In this document: positions 15,633-23,316 of the stretch, one piece after another | Position numbering within the stretch: position 1 is the stretch's first letter | How the letters are laid out: each line of letters begins with the position of its first letter | DNA from: Catenulispora sp. MAP5-51 | Lineage (GTDB): Bacteria > Actinomycetota > Actinomycetes > Streptomycetales > Catenulisporaceae | Assembly (NCBI RefSeq): GCF_041261205.1 | Contig: NZ_JBGCCH010000007.1 | Location: 186,001-250,000 of the forward strand | Direction: 5' to 3' | Length of the DNA: 64,000 nucleotides | The notes under the pieces: model-generated | What the model was told of the DNA's origin: nothing | What the model saw: only the letters and a program-made list of their open reading frames with translations | The model's database searches: none | Made by a program: the position numbers and the translations under genes

Positions 15633-17177
15633 TCACGCTTCGACGGGAACCACCACGTGTTCGGTCCTCGGCTGCTCCGCCGGTCCGTGATCGGCGCCCT
15701 GCTGCCCCGGCCGCCGCACCAGCGCCAGCACCGCGAGCCCGCCGACCGCTCCCATCACGGCCGCGGCCAGGAACGCCGACCGCAGTCCGGAGGCGAACGC
15801 CGCGTGCACCACGTGCTCCAGCGCGGGCCGCTGGGCCGCGCCCCCGCCCGCCAGCACGCCCTGGGCCTGCCCGGCCGCCAGCGCGTCGGTCACCGCCGTC
15901 GGCCGCGGGACGCCCGCGTCGTGCACCGAGGAGGACAGGCCGGCGTGGAAGACCACCCCGAGCACGGCGATGCCCAGCGCGTTCCCGAGCTGCCGGGCCG
16001 TGTTCACCGCGCCGCTGGCCATCCCCGCACGCTGATACCCGACCGCGGCGACCGCCGTCGACACCAGCGTCGGCGTGGCCAGCCCGACGCCGACCCCGCT
16101 GACCAGGAGCCCGGGGACCAGCACCGTCCAGCTGGACCCGGTGCCGACCAGCATCTGCAGCGCCGAGCCGGCCGCGATCAGCAGCAGCCCGCCGCCGATC
16201 ATCACCCCGGGCGGGATCCGGTCCTCCAGCAGCCGCCCCGCCAGCCCGGCGGTGACGAACGCCGCGCCGCTCATCGGGACGAAGCACAGCCCGGCCGTCA
16301 CCGGGCCCATGCCCAGCGCCGACTGGAGCCACAGCGACTCGTAGGCGAAGTAGGAGAACGCCGCGCCCGACAGCAGCAGCGCGCCGATCATCACGCCGGT
16401 GAACGTCCCGCGCCGGAACAGGCTCAGGTCGAGCATCGGGGATTTGCCGCGCAGCTCGGCCACGACGAACGCGGCCAGCGCCACCGCCGCGCCGGCGAAC
16501 ACGCCGACCGTGCGCGCCGAGCCCCAGCCGTAGTCGTTGCCCTTGATCAGCGCGTACGTCGCCAGCCCCGCCGCGGCGGTGAAGGTCAGCAGGCCCGGCA
16601 GGTCCGGGCCCGGCCGGTGCTTGCCGCGGGACTCCTCGACATAACGCAGGGTCATGACGACCGCCGCCACGCTGATCGGCAGGTTGACGAAGAAGATCCA
16701 GCGCCAGTCCAGGTGCTGGGTCAGCAGCCCGCCCAGGATCGGCCCGGTCGCGGCAGCGGCGCCGCTGACCGCGCCCCAGACGCCGAAGGCGGTGCCCAGG
16801 TCGCGCCCAGAGTACAGATGGCTGATCAGGGCGACGGTGGTGGCCAGCATCGCCGCGCCGCCGATGCCCTGCACGGCGCGGAAGGCGATGAGCACGCCGG
16901 GGCTGGTGGCCAGGCCGCAGGCCAGCGAGGCCCCGGCGAAGACCACGAGGCCGGCGAGGTAGAGCCGGCGGTGCCCGGCGCGGTCGCCGAGGGAGCCGGC
17001 GGCCAGCAGGAGCGCGGCCAGGACCAGGGCATAGACGTCCATGACCCACTGCAGGTCGGCGAACGTGGTGTCCAGGCTTCGGGCCATGTCGGGCAGAGCG
17101 ACGGTGACGATGGTGACGTCCACCAAGAGCATGAACGTCCCCAGGCAGACCGCGACGAGCGGCAGCCACTTGCGCAT
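15633..17177 (-). CDS. DHA2-family (EmrB/QacA-type) drug efflux MFS transporter
   Basis: A 514-residue protein with about 14 membrane helices. It starts WLPLVAVCLGTFMLLVDVTI with the D of motif D1, continues with ALPDMARSLDTTFADLQWV, motif A (GSLGDRAGHRRLYL), the RAVQGIGGAAM segment and motif C-like GAVSGAAAATGPILGGLL, then LDWRWIFFVNLP, all typical of 14-helix proton-driven drug exporters. AAGGAGGA lies just before the ATG. It is divergent from a double-Lrp regulator, which probably controls it. The substrate is not predictable. Confidence 0.93.
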   Translation of the reverse strand: MRKWLPLVAVCLGTFMLLVDVTIVTVALPDMARSLDTTFADLQWVMDVYALVLAALLLAAGSLGDRAGHRRLYLAGLVVFAGASLACGLATSPGVLIAFRAVQGIGGAAMLATTVALISHLYSGRDLGTAFGVWGAVSGAAAATGPILGGLLTQHLDWRWIFFVNLPISVAAVVMTLRYVEESRGKHRPGPDLPGLLTFTAAAGLATYALIKGNDYGWGSARTVGVFAGAAVALAAFVVAELRGKSPMLDLSLFRRGTFTGVMIGALLLSGAAFSYFAYESLWLQSALGMGPVTAGLCFVPMSGAAFVTAGLAGRLLEDRIPPGVMIGGGLLLIAAGSALQMLVGTGSSWTVLVPGLLVSGVGVGLATPTLVSTAVAAVGYQRAGMASGAVNTARQLGNALGIAVLGVVFHAGLSSSVHDAGVPRPTAVTDALAAGQAQGVLAGGGAAQRPALEHVVHAAFASGLRSAFLAAAVMGAVGGLAVLALVRRPGQQGADHGPAEQPRTEHVVVPVEA

Positions 17178-17202
17178 GGGGTCCTCCTTGAGGACGCGAA
17201 AG

Positions 17203-17229
17203 GGATCGGTTGGATCGGTTGGATCGGTT
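17203..17229. repeat. Three tandem copies of GGATCGGTT in the efflux/Lrp intergenic region
   Basis: Exact 9-base copies begin at 17203, 17212 and 17221, within 50 bases of the efflux start codon. They fall in the 5' leader or promoter of the pump gene and could be an operator array or slippage product. Confidence 0.8.
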
Positions 17230-17328
17230 GGCCGTCTCGACGGTCCCAGCAGGTGGCGGTATCAAAGGTGTCAGCGGCCGGATCCCGGCGGTTTTCCATG
17301 CCCGGCCCGGGTGTCATGATGGATTTCC

Positions 17329-18372
17329 ATGACCACTCAGCGCGGAGCCGCGACCGATCCCCCCGACCGGCCGGTCGCGGAGTTCGACCTGCTCGACCGC
17401 CAGCTGGCCCAGGCCCTGATGATCGACGGCCGCGCCTCGTTCAGCCGATTGGCCGAGGTGCTCGGCGTTTCCGACCAGACCGTGACCCGCCGCTACCGTC
17501 GGCTGCGCGGCGAGGGCCTGCTCCGGGTGATCGGCCTGCCGCTCGGCAACCGGGTCGGCCTCTACCAGTCGAACGTGCGGGTGCAGTGCGTGCCCGGCGC
17601 GGCCGGCGCGATCGCCGACGCCCTGGCCCGCCGCCGGGACATCGGCTGGGTGACGATCAACGCCAGCGGCACCGAGGTGTCGTGCATGACCCGCTCCCGG
17701 TCCCGGCGCGAGCGCGACCTGCTGCTGCTGGACAAGCTGCCGCGCACCCGGCAGGTCACCGGGGTGTCGGTGAAGACGATCATGCACGTCTTCGTCGGCG
17801 GCCCCGGCGGCTGGCCGGGCCTGGCCGCGGGCCTGGGGGCGGACCAGGCGGCCGCGCTGCACCGCGACTTCCCCGCGGCGACCGGCGAGTTCGAGCTCGA
17901 CGACGCCGACCACGCGCTGCTGGCCGTCCTGGCCCGCGACGGCCGGGCCCCGTACCCGGAGCTGGCCGCCGCCGTCGGCAAGTCCGAGTCGACGGTCCGC
18001 CGCCGCGTCGAGCACCTGATCGACAGCGGCGTGCTCTACTTCGACGTCGAGATCCTGCCGATCCACCTGGGCTTCCACGTCGAGGCGATGCTGACGGCCG
18101 CCGTCGCCCCCGCCGACCTGGACGCGGCCGGCCGCGCGGTCGGCTCACACCCCGAGGTCCCCTTCGCCGCGGCGACCACCGGGCCGACGAACCTGGCGGC
18201 GGTCGTGGTCTGCCGGGAGATCGAGGATCTGTACGAATACCTGACCGGCCGGGTCGGGGCGATCGCCGGGATCGGGCAGCTGGAGGTGGTGCAGGTGCTG
18301 CGCACGGTGAAGCGCGCGGGGCTGCTCACGGACGGGGTGCGGCTCTACGACCCGCCGGAGGCTGTGTACTGA
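17329..18372 (+). CDS. Tandem-duplicated Lrp/AsnC family regulator
   Basis: A 347-residue protein made of two Lrp halves. The first has an AsnC helix-turn-helix (DLLDRQLAQALMIDGRASFS, then LGVSDQTVTRRYRRL) and an effector-binding RAM-like part; the second repeats it (DDADHALLAVLARDGRAPYP, then VGKSESTVRRRVEHLIDSG) with a second RAM-like part ending EVVQVLRTVKR. Single-domain Lrp proteins are about 150 residues, so this is a fused dimer. Divergent from the DHA2 pump, which is the likely target. The start ATG at 17329 has no strong ribosome site, so a short or leaderless message is possible. Confidence 0.9.
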   Translation: MTTQRGAATDPPDRPVAEFDLLDRQLAQALMIDGRASFSRLAEVLGVSDQTVTRRYRRLRGEGLLRVIGLPLGNRVGLYQSNVRVQCVPGAAGAIADALARRRDIGWVTINASGTEVSCMTRSRSRRERDLLLLDKLPRTRQVTGVSVKTIMHVFVGGPGGWPGLAAGLGADQAAALHRDFPAATGEFELDDADHALLAVLARDGRAPYPELAAAVGKSESTVRRRVEHLIDSGVLYFDVEILPIHLGFHVEAMLTAAVAPADLDAAGRAVGSHPEVPFAAATTGPTNLAAVVVCREIEDLYEYLTGRVGAIAGIGQLEVVQVLRTVKRAGLLTDGVRLYDPPEAVY

Positions 18373-18393
18373 GGTGTACTGAGGTGTGCTGAG
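18364..18393. repeat. Stop-codon-spanning 10-base tandem repeat
   Basis: GTGTACTGAG at 18364 and 18374 and GTGTGCTGAG at 18384 are head-to-tail. The first copy contains the TGA stop codon of the Lrp gene (18370-18372). Confidence 0.85.
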
Positions 18394-18486
18394 GCGGTCT
18401 CGACTTCGCCGGCCACCGAAGCCTTGCGGACATGCGAAACCGGGCCGCGAACCCCCGCCGCGACCCGGCTCGAATCCCGTGTGAAT

Positions 18487-18557
18487 CGCGCTCAGGCAGT
18501 CGGGCTGTCGCTCCCGCGATCCTGGCGAACCGCGCTCAGGCAGTCGGGCCGTCGCTC
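18487..18557. repeat. Direct repeat duplicating the 3' end of the next gene
   Basis: Positions 18487-18513 and 18531-18557 match at 26 of 27 bases. The second copy carries the last codons and the stop of the minus-strand gene ending at 18536; the first is a spare copy 44 bases beyond it. Confidence 0.8.
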
Positions 18558-19216
18558 TCGCTCTCGCCCTCGGTCCACGCCAGCTCGGCGACGGCCTGGT
18601 CGAACCGCGAGACCGCGGCGTCCACCCGCGCCTCGTCCGCCCCCGGCCCTGCCTGCCCGGTCAGCGCGATCGACAGCCAGCGGTGGTCGGGGTCCCCGGC
18701 CACCGGCACCACGTACTCGATGTGGCGCGGTCGCGGCGGCTGCGGGCCGTCCTGCTCGGCCGGGTCCTCGTCGGCGGGCTCGGCGTCCGGGTCGGCGCCG
18801 GCGCTGCGGTCGATGCGCACCGCCGGCATCCCGGCGATCACGCCGGTGCGCGCGGTCGGGTTCGAGGCGGCGACCCGGGCCACCACGTCGGCCGGCTCGG
18901 GCACCGCGGCGCTGGGGATCTTCACCTCGGAGGCCATCACGGTCAGCGCCGGGACCGGCCCCCCGCCGGGCGTCGGGATGTAGAAGTCGATCCCGCCCTT
19001 GGCGCGGCCGGCGAGGATCTGCGAGCCCAGCCGGCCGGCGATCAGGCCGCGCCCGGCCTCGGCGGCGTCGGCCGGGACCGCGGCGAAGACCGTGTCCAGG
19101 AACGCGTTGACGTCCGCCTCGGCGTGCTCGTCCAGGCGGATCCGGGTCCACCCCTCGCCCAGGTTCAGGCGGTAGTTGATGGGCTTGCTGTTCGCGGTCT
19201 CGGCGGCCGTCGACAT
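18536..19216 (-). CDS. Conserved-looking hypothetical protein
   Basis: A 226-residue soluble protein, not recognised. It opens MSTAAETANSKPINYRLNLGEGWTRIRLDEHAEADVNAF in two hydrophilic stretches and has a mixed alpha/beta central part (AGRAKGGIDFYIPTPGG, PALTVMASEVKIPS, TGVIAGMPAVRIDR, RHIEYVVPVAGDPDHRWLSIALTG), then an acidic tail ESESDGPTA. No signal peptide, membrane helix or cysteine. The strand pattern resembles small actinobacterial proteins of unknown role that assess or bind a ligand, but nothing more can be said. Convergent with the Lrp gene; its 3' end is duplicated downstream. Confidence 0.7.
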   Translation of the reverse strand: MSTAAETANSKPINYRLNLGEGWTRIRLDEHAEADVNAFLDTVFAAVPADAAEAGRGLIAGRLGSQILAGRAKGGIDFYIPTPGGGPVPALTVMASEVKIPSAAVPEPADVVARVAASNPTARTGVIAGMPAVRIDRSAGADPDAEPADEDPAEQDGPQPPRPRHIEYVVPVAGDPDHRWLSIALTGQAGPGADEARVDAAVSRFDQAVAELAWTEGESESDGPTA

Positions 19217-19410
19217 GGTGCAGTTCCCCCGCGCTGGTGAAGTGTTATGACAGCTTTCGAGTCTACAAAGGCGAACACGTCAGCGGTATCCCGTTCCCTC
19301 GGGCGGCCTCACAGCGGATGCGAGCCCTTCTCGGGGCTTGCAGGCTCGGACGGGTGGCCGCCAGCCGGCGGTCCGCACGCCAGAACGAAAGCGAAAGGAC
19401 GGTATCGCAC

Positions 19411-19500
19411 ATGCGTGTGCTGTCTTCCCCGGCCCTCACCCGCGAGCCACGCGCCCACGTGATCGAACGCCGGTTCCGACAGGCCGTACCGATCCGGTGA
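19411..19500 (+). CDS. 29-residue leader ORF overlapping the next start
   Basis: ATG at 19411 opens a 29-codon frame (MRVLSSPALT...QAVPIR) whose TGA stop (19498-19500) overlaps the GTG start at 19497 of the following gene. AAAGGA lies 11 bases upstream of the ATG, while the downstream GTG has no visible ribosome site. This suggests that the next gene is translated by coupling to this mini-ORF. It is Arg-rich and has no signal peptide; it may matter only through its translation. Confidence 0.5.
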   Translation: MRVLSSPALTREPRAHVIERRFRQAVPIR

Positions 19501-20171
19501 GCGGCATACGCGGGCCGAGGCTGCTCCGGGTGGGTGCGGCCGCGGCGATGACGCTTCTGGGACCCGCGGCCGCCACGGCCGCGGCGGACACCACCCCCGC
19601 GCCGCCCGCCGCCGCTCCGCCGGCCGGCGTGACCGTCGACGTCCTCGGCGGCGCCACTCCCGCCGACGAGCACGCGGCGATCGATTACACGATCGAGCTG
19701 CGCGACGCCGCGGACGTCCCCTACCGGCACGTCGCCGTCACGGCCATGCTCCCGCCCGGCTTCCACGTCCTGCGGGCCAGCCCGGCCGCCGACCCAGCCG
19801 CCGGCTCGGCCTCGATGCCCACCTGGACCGCGGACCTGCTCCCAGGCCGGCCGGTCGACATCCGCGCCGAGGTCGTCGCCGGGACGGTCCAGGACCTGGC
19901 CGAGGCGCCCGCGCCGCTGACCGGGCCCAGCGACGTCATCGACGACGGCTCCGGCTCCGGCGCCATGGCCTGGTACTCGATGTCGGCCTGCGCGCAAAGC
20001 GGCCCCGGCGGCGTCCCGGTCTGCGGCCTGTCCCGCCAGCTGCTGCTCAAGACGGACGACGACACCCGCCGGGGCATCGAGGCGATAGTCCTGATCCTCG
20101 GGGTGCCGCTGGTCGTCGGCGCCCTGGGCGTCTACGCCTGGCGGGCGCGGCGGGAGCCCGAGATGGATTGA
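19497..20171 (+). CDS. Exported, C-terminally membrane-anchored protein
   Basis: A 224-residue protein with signal peptide (MSGIRGPRLLRVGAAAAMTL, cleavage near 30), an Ala/Pro linker, a beta-rich domain (VTVDVLGGATPADEHAAIDYTI, VPYRHVAVTAMLPPGFHVL, WTADLLPGRPVDIRAEVVAG) that looks like a DUF11-like or CARDB-like surface domain, two cysteines (SACAQS, PVCGLS), and a C-terminal membrane helix (AIVLILGVPLVVGALGVYAW) followed by RRARREPEMD-like basic residues. The GTG start was chosen because it places a signal peptide at the N-terminus and overlaps the mini-ORF stop. A longer in-frame extension to 19338 is rejected. Confidence 0.65.
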   Translation: MSGIRGPRLLRVGAAAAMTLLGPAAATAAADTTPAPPAAAPPAGVTVDVLGGATPADEHAAIDYTIELRDAADVPYRHVAVTAMLPPGFHVLRASPAADPAAGSASMPTWTADLLPGRPVDIRAEVVAGTVQDLAEAPAPLTGPSDVIDDGSGSGAMAWYSMSACAQSGPGGVPVCGLSRQLLLKTDDDTRRGIEAIVLILGVPLVVGALGVYAWRARREPEMD

Positions 20172-20219
20172 GCCGAGATGGACCGACCCGAGATGGACCG
20201 ACCCGAGATGGATCGAGGT
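20160..20219. repeat. Stop-codon-spanning 15-base tandem repeat
   Basis: Four head-to-tail copies begin at 20160, 20175, 20190 and 20205, based on GAGATGGACCGACCC. The first copy (GAGATGGATTGAGCC) contains the TGA of the membrane-anchored protein gene; the middle two are identical. Confidence 0.85.
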
Positions 20220-20246
20220 GCCGCCGAACGCCGAGGCCGACAAATA

Positions 20247-20282
20247 CCGAGGCCGCCGGGCGAAGGTGCCCGGCGGCCTCGG
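20247..20282. terminator. Perfect 15-base hairpin, bidirectional terminator
   Basis: CCGAGGCCGCCGGGC (20247-20261) and GCCCGGCGGCCTCGG (20268-20282) pair perfectly around GAAGGT. It sits between convergent genes and can serve both. Confidence 0.85.
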
Positions 20283-20288
20283 TCGAGG

Positions 20289-20336
20289 TGCTGTCCTGCT
20301 GTTCTGTGTCCTGCTGTGTCCTGCTGTGTCCTGGTG
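20289..20336. repeat. 10-base tandem repeat TGTGTCCTGC
   Basis: About four and a half copies of a TGTGTCCTGC-type unit follow the terminator, ending just before the membrane-protein gene's 3' end. No coding role. Confidence 0.7.
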
Positions 20337-20361
20337 GCGTTTCGGGCGCTCACCGGTGGAC

Positions 20362-20904
20362 CTACCGCACGGCCTGCGTGCCCCGCGCCGGCGTACCGGT
20401 CGCGACGTGCCCGGCCACCGCGGTCCGTCGCTTGGCGGCCAGCGTCCCGGTCCGTCCCAGCAGCATCGCTATGGCCATCACGACCAGGGCGTCGGTCAGC
20501 GCGTTCACGCTGATCTGGTGCTGGTACATCCACCGCCCGAGCTGCGCGGTGAACCAGTGGTTGCTGCCGTACACGAACAGCAGCCGCGCACCGATGACCA
20601 CGGTCCACAGCGCCGCGTAGGGCGCCCCGGCGTGGGTGTAGATCTCGCCGCTCGCCGGGTCCCGCCGCACCTTGAGCAGCGCCGCGGCACCGAGCCCCAG
20701 CAGCAGCCCCAGGGCCGCCGCGGCCAGCTCCAGCACCAGCCCGCTCCCGGAGGTGGCCGGGTGCTTCACGTACAGCGGCACGATCACCGCGGCCACGATC
20801 GCCGGCCGCAGCAGGCGCATCACGCCGACCTTGCGCCGCCCCAGGTCGGTGCCGAGCACCGAGGCCAGAACCGCTATGTTCACGATCCACACGCTGGCGT
20901 CCAT
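20362..20904 (-). CDS. Integral membrane protein of unknown function
   Basis: A 180-residue protein with four to five hydrophobic helices: MDASVWIVNIAVLASVLGTD, LLRPAIVAAVIVPLYV, LVLELAAAALGLLLGLGAAALL, AALWTVVIGARLLFVYG and ALTDALVVMAIAMLLGR. Loops are basic on the inside (DLGRRKVGVMR, KVRRDPASG). GGGGAAGAG precedes the chosen ATG at 20904; the frame is open further up to 21264 but without ribosome site and across the NsrR promoter. Family not recognised, though short actinobacterial membrane proteins of this plan are common. Confidence 0.75.
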   Translation of the reverse strand: MDASVWIVNIAVLASVLGTDLGRRKVGVMRLLRPAIVAAVIVPLYVKHPATSGSGLVLELAAAALGLLLGLGAAALLKVRRDPASGEIYTHAGAPYAALWTVVIGARLLFVYGSNHWFTAQLGRWMYQHQISVNALTDALVVMAIAMLLGRTGTLAAKRRTAVAGHVATGTPARGTQAVR

Positions 20905-21051
20905 GATCTCTTCCCCTCTTCGGCCCTGCTCGTTCTCGCTGACATCTCGAGATTCGCAAGGGTCCGGTTGGAATCGCTTCCATCCGGGGGTGGAAGGCGG
21001 GTGGAACGCGGGTGGGTGGAGGAGGACCCCTTCCCTCAACGTCGCAAAAAG

Positions 21052-21077
21052 GCGCATGGTGAATACCAAATATGCGC
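21052..21077. promoter_or_regulatory. Candidate NsrR operator upstream of nsrR
   Basis: GCGCAT (21052) and ATGCGC (21072) flank GGTGAATACC in the A+T-rich promoter of the regulator. The 17-mer at 21052-21068 matches 12 of 17 bases with 22840-22856 in front of the flavohaemoglobin gene. Confidence 0.45.
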
Positions 21078-21099
21078 GGCCCCGACGTAAGCTCGCCCC

Positions 21100-21552
21100 A
21101 TGCGCCTGATGAAGTCCACGGACCTGGCCCTGCGCCTGTTGATGCGGCTCGCCGTGGTCCCGCCGGACACGGTCCCGGACGAGCTGCCGACGACCCGCGA
21201 CGTCGCCGAGGCGATGGGCGCCGCCACCACGCACATGGCCAAGGTGGTCGGGAAGCTCCAGCATCTGGGCCTGGTGCAGGCGCGCCGGGGCCGCGGCGGC
21301 GGACTGGTGCTCACCGCGGCCGGGCGCGCCGCCTCGGTCGGGGCGGTGGTGCGCACCTTCGAGGGGTCCGGCGACCTCGCCGCCTGTGTCGACGACGGGG
21401 AGCCGTGCCCGCTCAACGCCGCCTGCCGGTTGCGCAGTGCGCTGCGGGCGGCGCAGGAGGCGTTCTACGTCTCGCTCGACCAGCTCACGATCGAGGACGT
21501 GACCGCCGCGCCGACCGGACCGCTGCTGCTGTCGATCGCGATGCGGCGGTGA
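21100..21552 (+). CDS. nsrR: NsrR-type nitric-oxide-sensing Rrf2 regulator
   Basis: A 150-residue Rrf2 protein. The winged helix includes MRLMKSTDLALRLLMRLAVV and ARRGRGGGLVLTAAGRAASV. Three cysteines at positions 96, 103 and 109 (ACVDDGEPCPLNAAC) plus Asp8 correspond to the ligands of the [4Fe-4S] cluster in Streptomyces NsrR, which loses DNA binding when nitric oxide attacks the cluster. It lies tail to tail with the flavohaemoglobin gene, only ten bases apart, and both have a similar motif in their promoters. This is a classical sensor-detoxifier pair. The start has an A+T-rich promoter just before it. Confidence 0.9.
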   Translation: MRLMKSTDLALRLLMRLAVVPPDTVPDELPTTRDVAEAMGAATTHMAKVVGKLQHLGLVQARRGRGGGLVLTAAGRAASVGAVVRTFEGSGDLAACVDDGEPCPLNAACRLRSALRAAQEAFYVSLDQLTIEDVTAAPTGPLLLSIAMRR

Positions 21553-21562
21553 CGCCGGCCGC

Positions 21563-22765
21563 TCAGGCGGCCAGCCACAGGTCGGGCCCGAAGACCTCGT
21601 AGTGGATGTCGGCGGCGGGCACCCCCTTGGCGAGCAACTGCTCCCGCACCGCGCGCATGAAGGGCAGCGGCCCGCACAGGAACGCCGCGGTCCCGGCCGG
21701 GATCTCCACGTCGGTCAGGTCCGCCAGGCCCGTGCGGCCGGCCTCGCCGGCGTCGTGCTCGTACCAGTAGTAGGTCCGGCCGCCGGCCAGCTTGGCGGCC
21801 AGTATGTCCTGGTCGGAGCGCAGCGGATGCGCCTGCGGGCTCCGGTCGGCGTGCAGGACCAGCACCGGCGCGGCGTGCTCCCGGGCCGCCAGCTCGGCCA
21901 GGATCGAGACCATCGGCGTCACGCCGATCCCCGCCGAGGCCAGCAGCAGCGGCCGCTCCGGCGCCCCGCCGGCGGCGTCCAGCACCAGGTCCCCGAACGG
22001 CGCCGAGATCCGCAGCACCTGCCCGACCCGCACGGTGTCGTGCAGGTGGTTCGACACCTCGCCGGCCGGCCCGTCCTGCGTGCCGCGCTCGCGCTTAACG
22101 CTGATCTGGCGTACCTCGGCGTCCGGGGCGGAGGTCAGGCTGTACTGCCGGATCTGGCGCGCCCCGTCCGGCAGCTCGACCTGCACCGAGACGTACTGCC
22201 CGGCCTGGAACGGCTGCGGCGTTCCGCCCCCGGCCGGCCGCAGCAGGAACGAGGCCACGTCGGCGGTCTCCTCGCGCCGGCCCACGACCTCCCAGTCCCG
22301 CCACGTGCCGCCGACCAGGTACCCGCGCTCGGTGGACAGCCGGCCCTCGATCGCGGTCAGCGCGTTGGCCATCAGCCAGTAGACCTCGTCCCAGGCCTCG
22401 GCGACGTCCGGGGTGACGGCGTCGCCGAGGACCTCGACGATGGCCGCGAACAGGTGCTGGTGCACGACCTTGTACTGCGCCGGGCTGACGCCGAGCGAGG
22501 CGTGCTTGTGCGCGATCCGCGACAGCATCGCGTCCGGCCGGGTGCCGGGCTGCTCCACCAGGTGGGTCGCGAAGGCGGCTATCGAGCCGGCCAGCGCGAG
22601 CTTCTGGGTGCCCGCGGCCTGGTTCCCGCGGTTGAACAGGTCGCGCAGGAGCTCCGGATGGGCTTCGAAGAGCCGCGCGTAGAAGCGCTCGGTGATGCCC
22701 CCGATCGCCGCGCCGACGACGGGCAGAGTGGCGCGGACGGTCGCGGTGGATTTCTCGGAAAGCAC
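21563..22765 (-). CDS. hmp: Flavohaemoglobin, nitric oxide dioxygenase
   Basis: A 400-residue protein that oxidises nitric oxide to nitrate with NAD(P)H. Globin domain 1-137 with Tyr29 in RFYARLF and the proximal His88 in IAHKHASLGV; FAD-binding domain about 150-255 with RQYSLTSAPD; NAD-binding domain to the end with SAGIGVTPMVS and CGPLPFM. All key blocks are present and the length is normal. Convergent with nsrR; the motif ACGCATCGGAGATACCA upstream (22840-22856) resembles one before nsrR, so NO-dependent derepression is likely. Confidence 0.95.
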   Translation of the reverse strand: MLSEKSTATVRATLPVVGAAIGGITERFYARLFEAHPELLRDLFNRGNQAAGTQKLALAGSIAAFATHLVEQPGTRPDAMLSRIAHKHASLGVSPAQYKVVHQHLFAAIVEVLGDAVTPDVAEAWDEVYWLMANALTAIEGRLSTERGYLVGGTWRDWEVVGRREETADVASFLLRPAGGGTPQPFQAGQYVSVQVELPDGARQIRQYSLTSAPDAEVRQISVKRERGTQDGPAGEVSNHLHDTVRVGQVLRISAPFGDLVLDAAGGAPERPLLLASAGIGVTPMVSILAELAAREHAAPVLVLHADRSPQAHPLRSDQDILAAKLAGGRTYYWYEHDAGEAGRTGLADLTDVEIPAGTAAFLCGPLPFMRAVREQLLAKGVPAADIHYEVFGPDLWLAA

Positions 22766-22839
22766 GGTGACTCCTTACGTGGTGCAGGCGCGCCGGACGC
22801 CCCGCCGGTCGGCGGATCGTCCAGCGCGCTCACGTTAAC

Positions 22840-22856
22840 ACGCATCGGAGATACCA
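22840..22856. promoter_or_regulatory. Candidate NsrR operator upstream of hmp
   Basis: ACGCATCGGAGATACCA shares 12 of 17 bases with 21052-21068 in front of nsrR, in an A+T-rich stretch about 75-90 bases before the start codon. Inference only. Confidence 0.4.
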
Positions 22857-22879
22857 CTTTTACAGGGGTCGTGGCGGCG

Positions 22880-23152
22880 TCACTCCCGGCCGAGCTGCTC
22901 GGCGCTGAGCCCCAGCAGCCCCAGGGCCGCCCGGTAGTCGTCGAAGCCGGCGCCTCCGGCCAGGCCCAGGCTGATGGCGGTCCCGATGGCGTCGGCGAAC
23001 CCCGCGACCGTCGACCCGTGGGCCCCGGCCATCAGCTGCACCTGCGGCGGGCGGTCGTCGGGCCGGACCACCGTCACCCGGCCGGCATACCCGCCGACCA
23101 GGACGCTGACGGTTTCCGACGAACGCTGACGCGGCAGCCTGACCTGGGCCAT
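22880..23152 (-). CDS. Small TSCPD-like domain protein
   Basis: A 90-residue protein with strand-rich N-terminus (ETVSVLVGGYAGRVTVVRP, PQVQLMAGAHGSTVAGFADA) and helices IGTAISLGLAGGAG and DDYRAALGLLGL. The GSTxxGFxxAIGTAISLGL pattern resembles the TSCPD domain found at the C-terminus of B12-dependent ribonucleotide reductases and as free small proteins, but the usual cysteine is absent. CAGGAG lies upstream of the ATG. It may be co-transcribed with neither neighbour. Role unknown. Confidence 0.6.
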   Translation of the reverse strand: MAQVRLPRQRSSETVSVLVGGYAGRVTVVRPDDRPPQVQLMAGAHGSTVAGFADAIGTAISLGLAGGAGFDDYRAALGLLGLSAEQLGRE

Positions 23153-23316
23153 TGCGCGGCTCCTGGGGGTGCGGGCGCCGGGGGCGAGCCCCGGCGCGGA
23201 CCGGTGGAAGGGGGAAGGCTATCGGTCCGCGCGGGGAATTCGGCGGCGCGCCGGTCGAACTGGCGTGTCGGCAATCAGGGGCCTGAGAGATGCGTCACAG
23301 GGCCCTGGAAAACGCC

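Noticed and set aside
19338-19496. In-frame extension of the membrane-anchored protein to 19338
   Set aside because: Buries the signal peptide behind about 50 basic residues and ignores the mini-ORF overlap.
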